DNA from: Bradyrhizobium rifense | GTDB lineage: Bacteria > Pseudomonadota > Alphaproteobacteria > Rhizobiales > Xanthobacteraceae | Direction of reading: 5' to 3' | Length of the DNA stretch: 64,000 nt | Assembly (NCBI RefSeq): GCF_008123425.1 | Contig: NZ_VSSS01000025.1 | Coordinates: 88,867 to 152,866, forward strand | Shown: positions 18,377-25,062 of the stretch, in pieces | Layout: every line of letters begins with the position of its first letter | Position numbering within the stretch: the stretch's first letter is position 1 | Made by a program: the position numbers and the translations under genes | The notes under the pieces: model-generated | Told to the model about the DNA's origin: nothing | Database searches by the model: none | What the model saw: the letters and a program-made list of their open reading frames with translations, nothing else

Positions 18377-18454
18377 TCTTCTTTTTGTTGTCGGGGCCTG
18401 CCCGAGCAGGTCGTGACGACCGAGTTTGATTGGCCGAGTCTTATTGACCGAGCC

Positions 18455-18982
18455 TTATTGGCCCAGCCTTGCCATCAGCGCATCGACGCGCGGCTGGCCC
18501 CATGTCTTGACGGTCAGCGGACCGGTTGCTTCCACGTCGACGCCTTCGCCGGTGCCCAGCACGACGCCGCGTGCACGCGCCGCGCGGCGGGTCACGCCAA
18601 CGCGGCCGTTGGCGACGAACACGGAGGTCTTGGCCTCGGCGACATCGACCGCCCATTTGGTGCCGCGCACGGCGGCGATCGCTTGCGGTGTCAGCACCTT
18701 GAAGGGATTGCCGCCGGGCTTCTTGGGCACCTCGACCAGCAGCGCCTTGCTGCTCAACTCCACGGAGTCAATATGTCCGTCGCGGTTAGCGTCGTTTAGT
18801 TCAAATCGGGCGCCGTTTTCGGCAACGATCGTGATGCCGTTGTCGCAGCGCCAGGTCTGCGTCCCTGCGGCCGATGGTGATGGCGTGCAGCCCGCATTGG
18901 CGGCAGGCTGTGCAGTTGCGGATCCGATCAACATAAATGACCACGCCAGGGCGCAAAACCCGGCGCGCGAAAACCCTCTCAT
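18455..18982 (-). CDS. Exported FecR-domain protein with EF-hand-like loop
   Basis: This is 175 residues with an N-terminal signal peptide (about 1-24, ending ATAQ). A FecR core is recognisable from TPQAIAAVRGTKWAVDV and SVFVANGRVGV near 98-130. Residues 64-75 read DANRDGHIDSVE, which fits a canonical calcium-binding EF-hand loop at positions 1, 3, 5, 6, 9 and 12. No membrane anchor follows, so the protein is probably periplasmic. It precedes a CHASE2-cyclase and may sense or gate that receptor. The start ATG at 18982 has a GGAGG ribosome site; an 18-base palindrome lies 42 bases upstream. Confidence 0.8.
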   Translation of the reverse strand: MRGFSRAGFCALAWSFMLIGSATAQPAANAGCTPSPSAAGTQTWRCDNGITIVAENGARFELNDANRDGHIDSVELSSKALLVEVPKKPGGNPFKVLTPQAIAAVRGTKWAVDVAEAKTSVFVANGRVGVTRRAARARGVVLGTGEGVDVEATGPLTVKTWGQPRVDALMARLGQ

Positions 18983-19024
18983 GCCAGCCTCCGTTTGCGT
19001 GCTCGGCACAGTTCAAGGCGATGT

Positions 19025-19042
19025 TGATACGGTACCGTATCA
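19025..19042. promoter_or_regulatory. Perfect 18-base palindrome, likely operator
   Basis: TGATACGGTACCGTATCA is perfectly self-complementary. It lies 42 bases upstream of the FecR start and in the only large intergenic gap of this part, a position expected for a repressor operator. TetR-type regulators often bind palindromes of this length. No regulator gene adjoins it, so the factor is unknown. Confidence 0.55.
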
Positions 19043-19356
19043 CGCGCAGAGGCTGCTGAAAAGTGCCGGGCTGATTAGCTATTTTTGCGCTGCGGCAATT
19101 TCCAGACCGGCGCGATCAACTTTCAGTCATGGCGCCGTGCCGCGTGAGCACTCTGTGCGCGATGTGTGATGTGTGTGCTGCCGCCTTCCTGCTGACATCT
19201 GCTGATGGCCACACCAGCCTCGCGCAACGCTTCCCCGCTATCTTCCGGATATTGATGACCACGAAAACGACTTGGTCGGTGCGTCTAGAGATGCGGTCGG
19301 AGAGGTCCGCTGACCGTGCCGAACCGGCCGAGAATTATGGTTAAAAGTTTCGTCTA
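19043..19356 (+). other. Intergenic stretch without a supported protein gene
   Basis: The gap between the FecR start and the DUF2778 gene is 570 bases. I see no convincing protein gene: a 71-codon frame at 19129-19344 has no ribosome site and an unremarkable product. The stretch ends in a strong plus-strand terminator, so a small RNA is a reasonable possibility. Confidence 0.4.
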
Positions 19357-19381
19357 AGTCCGTAGTTCTACGGGCTTTTTT
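19357..19381 (+). terminator. Orphan intrinsic terminator
   Basis: An eight-pair hairpin (19357-19364 with 19369-19376, loop GTTC) is followed by a run of six T residues. No plus-strand protein gene lies upstream for nearly 3 kb, so it may end a small RNA or act as an attenuator ahead of the DUF2778 gene. Confidence 0.7.
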
Positions 19382-19552
19382 CTCGAAATGGCACAGCGTT
19401 AACGACCTGCCCTACATCCGCCAGAACTTAATCCGCATTTAACTAAAAGTCGCCTTAATGACGCTCCGACCCTCTGCGAGATGCTGTTCCCGGATCGTGA
19501 CCAGCGGCACTTCGAAGGGGGATTGAGTGACACCGTCCTGGACGCAAGGCGA

Positions 19553-20704
19553 ATGAGTACGAGTATCGCTGCGCAAAGTAACGCGGCACGGAAGCCCAAA
19601 AATTTTCATCGGAAGTCTTCCCGGAAAATGACCACCCAAAACGTGCTTGGCGCGGCCGTGATCGGCTGCGTCGTGCTTGCCGGCTGGACCGTCTACAACA
19701 ACATCTTCGCTGCCAGCGTCTATCCGACCGTTGGCAGCTCCGGCTACGATGAGCCCGTGGTCAAGCGTGCGCCCAGGGTTGCGCTGCGCGAGGCGGGCGA
19801 GGCCATCCGGGAGACCTTTGCGCTGCTGCCCGACCGGCTGCAGGTGGCTGCACCGATTTCGCGCGAGATGTTCAACGAGCGCTTTGCCGCGGCAGCGACG
19901 CAGGGCGTCGAATCCAACGCGGCGAGCGCTGCGCCCGCGACGAACGTCGCCGACGCCAGGGACGTGGCGAAGCCGACCGTCGTCGCCAAGGTCGCGGAAG
20001 TCTTGAAGAGCCCGGCCAAGGTCGTCGAGAAGATCGCCGATGCCGCGAGGACCAAGCGTGCTGAGGCACCGGTGCAACTCGCCTCAGCTGATCCGGCCGA
20101 GATCGTGCCGGCGCCCGAAGCCAAGCCAAAGTCCTTTGCCGATCGCGCCAAGGCCGCGGTGATGTCGATCACCGGTCCGCGCCAGTCGATGGTTGACAAG
20201 CTCTGGGGCAAGCGTGAGCCGTCAGGCGGCTTGCTCGCCTATGCATCGGCCGATGCCAGCGTGACCTCGGCGATCGCGCCGAAGGAGCAGAACCCGATGC
20301 TTGGCGGTTCGGCGCCCTATGAGCGCGATACCGCGGTCTACGATATCACCGCCAAGACGGTTTACCTGCCCGACGGCACCAGGCTCGAGGCGCATTCCGG
20401 CCTCGGCTCCAATCTCGACGATCCCCGTTCGTCGCGGGTCCGCATGCGCGGCGTGACGCCACCGCACATCTACAATCTGAAGCCGCGCGAGGCGCTGTTC
20501 CACGGCGTTCCGGCGCTGCGGCTGACCCCGGTCGGCGGCGAGAACGCGATCTACGGCCGTGACGGTCTGCTCGCGCACACTTTCATGCTCGGGCCGAACG
20601 GCGACTCCAACGGCTGCGTGTCGTTCAAGGACTATTACGCGTTCCTCGACGCCTATCGTAACAAGGGCATCCGCAAGCTCGCGGTGCTGGCGCGGGTCGA
20701 GTGA
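19553..20704 (+). CDS. Membrane-anchored DUF2778 (Tlde1-like) envelope protein
   Basis: This is about 383 residues: a short basic N-terminus, one membrane helix near 30-48 (VLGAAVIGCVVLAGWTVY), a long Ala/Lys/Glu/Pro-rich linker to about 255, and a C-terminal DUF2778 domain. The domain ends with a His (H342) and an SNGC motif (catalytic-type Cys C355), like L,D-transpeptidase/amidase enzymes of the Tlde1 group that act on peptidoglycan. The linker suggests it spans part of the periplasm. I start at ATG 19553. An ATG at 19481 is in frame but adds residues before the basic segment. It is convergent with the caspase-like gene. Confidence 0.8.
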   Translation: MSTSIAAQSNAARKPKNFHRKSSRKMTTQNVLGAAVIGCVVLAGWTVYNNIFAASVYPTVGSSGYDEPVVKRAPRVALREAGEAIRETFALLPDRLQVAAPISREMFNERFAAAATQGVESNAASAAPATNVADARDVAKPTVVAKVAEVLKSPAKVVEKIADAARTKRAEAPVQLASADPAEIVPAPEAKPKSFADRAKAAVMSITGPRQSMVDKLWGKREPSGGLLAYASADASVTSAIAPKEQNPMLGGSAPYERDTAVYDITAKTVYLPDGTRLEAHSGLGSNLDDPRSSRVRMRGVTPPHIYNLKPREALFHGVPALRLTPVGGENAIYGRDGLLAHTFMLGPNGDSNGCVSFKDYYAFLDAYRNKGIRKLAVLARVE

Positions 20705-20731
20705 CGCTCTCCCGCGCGTCCTTTAGGGATT

Positions 20732-22075
20732 TTATCGCTTCACGAAATTGAAGGTGCAGGGCCTAAGTTCGTTGCGTTTGCCGCTGCCGCGGGTGCGTTC
20801 GAACTGCGCGTCGATCGTGTACGCATAGGGCGAGCCAGGAACAGCGCTGTTGACCGTATAGGCGCTCGGTCCCGTCGTGCCCCGAGCGCTCAGCGTCGTC
20901 TTTCCGTCAGCCGGTATCTGTCCGTCGATCGCAAGCGTGTTGTTTGTTCGCAGCTCCGAATCCTCGGCGTGGAACGCGCCGTTCGCGACAGTGGCCGACA
21001 GGGTTCGAGTGTAGCCGAGCGCCTTGCCGGAGTTCGTGCAACTTATGGTGACGTCCCACTTGCCGTCGAAGCTCTTGCTCTCGCCGGTTGCCGGCGCAAG
21101 TGCCGTTTTCTGCTTCAGGCCGTTAATCCGCGCCCTGGCGAGACTGGCGAAGCTGCAACCCGAAAATCTCGTCAGATGATCTTCGTAGGCGTCGAGGGTG
21201 CCGATGCCGTCGGCGGCTTTCCAGTGCGCCTCTGCGGCCGCGCAAGGATCGGGCCGCGGCGCAGGCGAGGGAGCTGCCGGTGCAATCGTGACCGATACCG
21301 GCGCGTTCAAGTAGAACTTGCCGATGATGGACAAGGAAAGCTCCGGGAGCTGGGTCTTGCCGCTGGTGTCATAGACGTCGCTGCTGATGTCGCGGAAGAC
21401 ATCGCCGATCTCGTGCGGCTCTTCGATGTGCTTGAGGAACGCACTCGTATACGGGCTGTTGCGGCCGCTTCCATCCGCAGCGGTCTGCCCGGACTGGGTC
21501 GAGAAGGACACGATCGTGCCGAGCGGTGCTTCGACCTTCGAAAGCCCGCGTCCGATCGAGGCTCCACGCGTCACGCCGGCTGAACGCTTCAGGCTGTCGG
21601 CCAGCGGATTGTCGCGGCAGGAATCGAGCACCAGGATGCGCAGGTTCTTGGCCTGCTGCAAATCGTTTACGATGTCGTCGACGCGCACGAGGCGCTTCAG
21701 ATCCGCTTCGTCGGTAAGCACGGCGTCAATCGGCATCAAATAGTTCACGCCGTTGAACTGCATCGCATGCCCGCTGTAATAGAACATGGCGACGTCCGCC
21801 TTGCTCGCGGCGCGCGCGAAGCGGATGGTCAGGTCCTGCATGTTGGCCTGGCGCAAGTCGATGCCCTGGATGACCTCGAAGCCGCTGCGCTTGAGCGAGA
21901 GGGCGACGTCTTCGGCATCGTGCGAGGGGTTGGCGAGCTGCGGGGCGTTGGCATAGGCGCCATTGCCGATGACCAGCGCGACCCGTGTTTCCGCCGATGC
22001 AGGACGAAGTCCCAGCCAGCAGCCGACGAGGGCAACGAAAAATCCGGCAAGGCGAAATCTGGAAAGAGCACGCAT
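20732..22075 (-). CDS. Exported caspase-like (peptidase C14) protein
   Basis: This 447-residue protein has a signal peptide (about 1-28, ASA cut). A caspase p20-type domain spans about 29-250 with catalytic H103 in YYSGHAMQ and C153 in LVLDSCRDNP, and the S1-type acidic regions are intact. A C-terminal region (about 345-447) of beta-rich sequence, with cysteines at both ends, probably binds a ligand. Bacterial metacaspase/orthocaspase relatives cleave after basic residues. The target here is unknown, and the signal peptide puts it in the periplasm. It has no operon partner. Confidence 0.85.
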   Translation of the reverse strand: MRALSRFRLAGFFVALVGCWLGLRPASAETRVALVIGNGAYANAPQLANPSHDAEDVALSLKRSGFEVIQGIDLRQANMQDLTIRFARAASKADVAMFYYSGHAMQFNGVNYLMPIDAVLTDEADLKRLVRVDDIVNDLQQAKNLRILVLDSCRDNPLADSLKRSAGVTRGASIGRGLSKVEAPLGTIVSFSTQSGQTAADGSGRNSPYTSAFLKHIEEPHEIGDVFRDISSDVYDTSGKTQLPELSLSIIGKFYLNAPVSVTIAPAAPSPAPRPDPCAAAEAHWKAADGIGTLDAYEDHLTRFSGCSFASLARARINGLKQKTALAPATGESKSFDGKWDVTISCTNSGKALGYTRTLSATVANGAFHAEDSELRTNNTLAIDGQIPADGKTTLSARGTTGPSAYTVNSAVPGSPYAYTIDAQFERTRGSGKRNELRPCTFNFVKR

Positions 22076-22188
22076 GAATGCCCTCCGAGGAAATATCAGA
22101 AAATATCGTCCAGATTAGCGCATGCTGCGCCGACATCAACGCCCTCGCTGTGAAGTTGCTCACATTCGCCGACGGTAATATCTTATCG

Positions 22189-22827
22189 TCACGCCGGGCT
22201 CGGCGTGATTGCCTTTCGTAGCGCCATTTCGGTCGCAATTGCTTCCCTAACGGCAGGCCGCGCCTGCATGCGTTCGAGATACGCCGCCAGCGACGGCCAT
22301 TGCGCCACGTCGACACCTGCGGCACGGAGCAGCAGCAAAGCCCAGGTGAGATGAGCATCCGCAACGGTGAAGCGTTGACCCACGAGGAATTCACGGTCCG
22401 TCAGATGCGCTGCTGGCACCGACAAAGTCTGAGCGATCCTCGCGCGCGGCTTGGCGAGCGAGGCGTCGTCCTTGTACCAGAAGGTCGGAAACAGGAAGGC
22501 CTTGTGGATCTCGGTACCGACAAAGCTCAGCCATTCCTGCAGGCGGTAGCGATCGGGATCGCCGGGCGGCGGCGCAAGGCCGCGCTCAGGGGTCAGGTCG
22601 GCGATGTATTGCAGCACCGCCGCGCTCTCGGTCAGGCGCTCGCCGTTCGCCAGCACGAGGACCGGCACCGCGCCCTTCGACGAGATGCCGCGAAAATCGC
22701 TGTTGTCGTCCGCGACCGTCTTGGTCCCGAGATGCACCAGATGATAGCGCGCATCGAGGCCTGCTTCCATCAGCGCGATGCGGCTCGCAAGCGAGCAGGC
22801 CATCGGCGAGAAATAGAGCTGCAGCAT
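22189..22827 (-). CDS. Glutathione S-transferase (beta-class-like)
   Basis: This 212-residue GST has a thioredoxin-like N-terminal domain (LYFSPMACSLASRIALMEAG, 4-23) with the catalytic SPMACS-type segment, the cis-Pro in GAVPVLV, SAAVLQYI, and an all-helical C-terminal domain holding FTVADAHLTW. It conjugates or reduces small electrophiles with glutathione in the cytoplasm. It lies 12 bases downstream of the isochorismatase-family gene, so the two form an operon divergent from a LysR regulator. Confidence 0.88.
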   Translation of the reverse strand: MLQLYFSPMACSLASRIALMEAGLDARYHLVHLGTKTVADDNSDFRGISSKGAVPVLVLANGERLTESAAVLQYIADLTPERGLAPPPGDPDRYRLQEWLSFVGTEIHKAFLFPTFWYKDDASLAKPRARIAQTLSVPAAHLTDREFLVGQRFTVADAHLTWALLLLRAAGVDVAQWPSLAAYLERMQARPAVREAIATEMALRKAITPSPA

Positions 22828-22839
22828 CGCGTTGCTCCG

Positions 22840-23433
22840 CTATGTCAGCGCATCGCCGCGCGCGATGATCGCGAAGCGGTCGGATAGCTCGGCGAGTGCG
22901 ACCTCGTGGATGGTCCGGGCGTTCAGCGTGCCGCCGCGGCCGTCGGGCAGGTCGCGCGTGGCGCAGGCGTCGGCGTCGATCGTCGTGCGAAAGCCGAGGT
23001 CGAGCGCGGCGCGCGCCGTGGAGCTGACGCACATATGCGTCATGAAGCCGGCCAGTACGATGTTCTTCCTGTCGGTCGCGGCAAGGCGCGCCTGCAAATC
23101 CGTGCCGGCAAACGCGTTCGGCAGCTCCTTCTCGATCACCAGCTCGCCGGCACGGGGGCTGAGCTCGGCGACGATGGCGCCACGGTCGGCGCCGCGATCG
23201 AACAGGCTGCCGGCCTTGCCGCGATGGGCGATATGGATGATCGCGGCCCCGGCCTCGCGTGCCCGCGCCAGGAGTGCGGCTGCCTGCGTGATCGCAGGTC
23301 TCGCGTCGGGCAGGGCGAGCGGACCGGCGAGATATTCGTTCTGGATGTCGATCAGCACCAGCGCGGCGTCGCCAAGACGCGGCGGGTTGAGGTCGGCACC
23401 GGCGAGCTGCAGCAGGGTCTTTGCGGTTGTCAT
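22840..23433 (-). CDS. Isochorismatase-family cysteine hydrolase
   Basis: This 197-residue hydrolase has the family's catalytic triad: D29 in LIDIQNEY, K102 in IEKELPNAF and C135 in GFMTHMCVSSTA. The family hydrolyses amides or vinyl ethers (isochorismate, nicotinamide, N-carbamoyl compounds). The substrate here is not evident. I start at ATG 23433, since the longer frame runs through the operator region of the divergent LysR gene. The coupled downstream GST and the divergent LysR regulator suggest a detoxification or catabolic module. Confidence 0.87.
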   Translation of the reverse strand: MTTAKTLLQLAGADLNPPRLGDAALVLIDIQNEYLAGPLALPDARPAITQAAALLARAREAGAAIIHIAHRGKAGSLFDRGADRGAIVAELSPRAGELVIEKELPNAFAGTDLQARLAATDRKNIVLAGFMTHMCVSSTARAALDLGFRTTIDADACATRDLPDGRGGTLNARTIHEVALAELSDRFAIIARGDALT

Positions 23434-23490
23434 GGTCTGGACATCTCCGGGGCTAAAAGCTCGACAAACATAGCCCCGGGGGTGCCTGCC

Positions 23491-23531
23491 GATATGCAGG
23501 GATATTGCAGCGGGTGGCTGCGATATTGCAG
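23491..23531. promoter_or_regulatory. Phased GATATTGCAG repeats between divergent genes
   Basis: GATAT(T)GCAG occurs at 23491-23499, 23501-23510 and 23522-23531, spaced 10 and 21 bases, so all copies fall on about the same helix face. The first is also the right arm of CCTGC-N6-GCAGG. Between the isochorismatase and LysR starts, this is a likely LysR operator. Confidence 0.5.
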
Positions 23532-23560
23532 GCTGAGCCGGGCCGGTATAACCTCGCACG

Positions 23561-24394
23561 ATGAACTGGGACGATCTGCGCATCATCGCTGCCGTCAGGG
23601 ACGAGGGCACCTACGCGGGCGCCAGCGCGCGGCTGCGCATCGACGAGACCACGGTCGGGCGCAGGCTGTCGCGCATCGAGCGCGCGCTCGGTTTGCGTCT
23701 GTTCGAGGCCGCCGACGGCGTCCGCAGGCCGACGCGGAGTTGCGAGGCGGTGCTGGCGCATGTCGAGGCGATGGCCGCACACGCCGCCGAGATCGGTCGC
23801 GTCGGTGCGAGCCTGGCGGGTCCGGTGGGACGCCTGCGCATCGCCTCCACCAACACGGTCGCCGAAGAGGTGCTGTCGCCGCGCGCGAACGACTTCCTGC
23901 GCGCCAATCCCGGCCTTACGCTGCAATTCCTCACCTCGAGCGACAACGTCAGGTTCTCGCGCTGGGAGGCCGATCTCGCCATCCGGCTGCGCAAGCCCGA
24001 CAAGGGCGACTTCGCAATCTCAAAACTCGGCGATATCCGCATCTATTATTTCGAGCCGGTTACGACCGAGGGCGAGCCGATGCTGTGCGCCTATCCGGAC
24101 GAACTCGGTGCCATTCCCGAGATGCAATTCCTGCGCACGAAGCAAGCCCGCGCGCGCTGCGTCACCGACAACGTCCGCGTCATCCGTAACCTGATCCGCG
24201 CGCATCAGGCCGCCGGCGTGCTGCCGGAGTATGTTTGCGCGGATCTGCTCGTCGATCGCCGCCTGCGCGCTACGCTGCTGCCGAAACGGCGCGACGTCTG
24301 GCTGCTCGTGCAGAACCACCTCAAGCGCGACGCCGCAACGCGCGTGACGATCGACTGGGTGAGGGCGTGTTTCCAGGACATGTCGCGCAGTTGA
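23561..24394 (+). CDS. LysR-family transcriptional regulator
   Basis: This 277-residue LysR protein has an N-terminal winged helix-turn-helix (about 3-60: DLRIIAAVRDEGTYAGASARL then TTVGRRLSRIERALG) and an effector-binding domain starting near PVGRLRIASTNTV. It is divergent from the isochorismatase/GST pair and very likely controls it through the repeats at 23491-23531. The inducer is unknown. Confidence 0.9.
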   Translation: MNWDDLRIIAAVRDEGTYAGASARLRIDETTVGRRLSRIERALGLRLFEAADGVRRPTRSCEAVLAHVEAMAAHAAEIGRVGASLAGPVGRLRIASTNTVAEEVLSPRANDFLRANPGLTLQFLTSSDNVRFSRWEADLAIRLRKPDKGDFAISKLGDIRIYYFEPVTTEGEPMLCAYPDELGAIPEMQFLRTKQARARCVTDNVRVIRNLIRAHQAAGVLPEYVCADLLVDRRLRATLLPKRRDVWLLVQNHLKRDAATRVTIDWVRACFQDMSRS

Positions 24395-24407
24395 GGCGAT
24401 GTCGCGG

Positions 24408-24425
24408 TGTGACGATCGCGTCACA
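24408..24425. promoter_or_regulatory. Inverted repeat after LysR, hairpin or operator
   Basis: TGTGACG and CGTCACA flank a four-base centre. The site lies 14 bases after the LysR stop and 38 bases before the -35 box of the tRNA-like unit. It could be a weak terminator for lysR or an operator for the RNA unit. The half-site spacing (TGTGA-N8-TCACA) is not that of CRP/FNR. Confidence 0.35.
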
Positions 24426-24462
24426 GCGAAAGACGCGTGACGAAAAATCTTGGCTATCCCCC

Positions 24463-24491
24463 TTGCAACCCGAACGTGCTTCGTCTATTAG
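24463..24491 (+). promoter_or_regulatory. Putative sigma-70 promoter of the tRNA-like/slipin unit
   Basis: TTGCAA at 24463-24468 and TATTAG at 24486-24491 are separated by 17 bases, close to consensus. Transcription would start near 24498. This leaves an 88-base leader with GC-rich hairpin potential before the first tRNA-like sequence. Confidence 0.5.
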
Positions 24492-24586
24492 CCCGCTCCT
24501 TCGCTAGGCCATGTGTCCGGGCTCTCCGAGATCCCGGCTGGCGCGGGCCGGTCTCCGGTTTCGTGTTCCGCCGAATGAAGGCAAAC

Positions 24587-24658
24587 GCAGGACGTAGCTC
24601 ATGGAGAGCGTCGGGGTGAAACCCGAAGGCATCGGTTCGATTCCGGTCTCTTGCACCA
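24587..24658 (+). tRNA. tRNA-like RNA with contracted loops and encoded CCA
   Basis: A cloverleaf can be drawn. The acceptor stem pairs 24587-24592 plus G24594 with 24648-24654 (one G-U, C24593 bulged). The D-arm is GCTC/GAGC with a five-base loop ATGGA. The anticodon arm is TCGGG/CCCGA with a six-base loop GTGAAA. The T-arm has a canonical TTCGATT loop (24636-24642), followed by A and an encoded CCA (24656-24658). Six bases in the anticodon loop and the short D-loop mean it is unlikely to decode on the ribosome. It is probably a tRNA mimic or a decayed tRNA; the intact T-loop and CCA argue for a maintained function. Confidence 0.6.
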
Positions 24659-24731
24659 CGAAGGATAGCTCAGTTGGTAGAGCAGATGACTGTTAATCAT
24701 CGTGACGCGGGTTCGAATCCCGCTCCAGCGC
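24659..24731 (+). tRNA. tRNA-Asn(GTT)-like RNA with defective acceptor stem
   Basis: It starts one base after the CCA of the preceding tRNA-like unit. The D-arm (GCTC/GAGC, loop AGTTGGTA), anticodon arm (GATGA/TCATC, loop CTGTTAA, anticodon GTT at 24692-24694) and T-arm (GCGGG/CCCGC, loop TTCGAAT) are all perfect. The acceptor stem CGAAGGA/TCCAGCG has A-G and A-A mismatches at pairs 3 and 4, and no CCA is encoded. It may be a pseudo-tRNA, a tRNA mimic or a tRNA repaired or edited after transcription. A genuine tRNA-Asn gene should exist elsewhere in the genome. Confidence 0.6.
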
Positions 24732-24767
24732 TACGGGTCAGCCTGAAAAACTGACACCTCTGACGAG

Positions 24768-24804
24768 GACCGGACGCGCGCTTCAGTCGCGGTCCGGCCG
24801 TTTT
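24768..24804 (+). terminator. Terminator-like hairpin after the tRNA-like pair
   Basis: CCGGAC (24769-24774) pairs with GTCCGG about 24791-24796, with extra GC-rich pairing inside, and a short T run (TTTT at 24801-24804) follows. It would end the RNA unit or attenuate read-through into the slipin gene. The next 260 bases up to the slipin start contain no gene that I can support. Confidence 0.5.
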
Positions 24805-25062
24805 GCCGCAAGGCTTTCCGTCCGAACCTAGACACTGAGAGACCGGCTTCGCGCCGCGGTGGATACCGCTTGCGCTGATGCCGGGTGGCTCCGCATGACC
24901 GCTCGACACGCGTCGAGCGATCGCGCGCGTGCGCCCGTCATCGCGCAAGCTCAAGCCACGGCCCGCCGATTTCTTGGGAAGCGTCGTCCGCGTCCTCACG
25001 TCCTTTGCAAACGAAACCTGCCGCATGGCCCACGGGCCGGCGGCAAATGATGGAGACGTGTC

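Noticed and set aside
16844..18799. Long plus-strand open frame opposite the CHASE2 cyclase
   Set aside because: High GC content creates long stop-free antisense frames; the product is Arg/Asp/Gly/His-rich and spans two real genes.
19129..19344. 71-codon protein gene in the FecR-DUF2778 gap
   Set aside because: No ribosome site, no recognisable features and atypical composition; a small RNA is a better explanation of the terminator that follows.
24408..24425. CRP/FNR site
   Set aside because: Half sites TGTGA and TCACA are present but the spacer is eight bases, whereas CRP and FNR need six and four respectively.
24452..24467. Sigma-54-like sequence TGGC...TTGCA ahead of the tRNA-like pair
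   Set aside because: The GG to GC distance is one base too long (11 instead of 10 between them), and a good -35/-10 pair with 17-base spacing overlaps it. It would be worth reconsidering if an RtcR-type regulator were found nearby.
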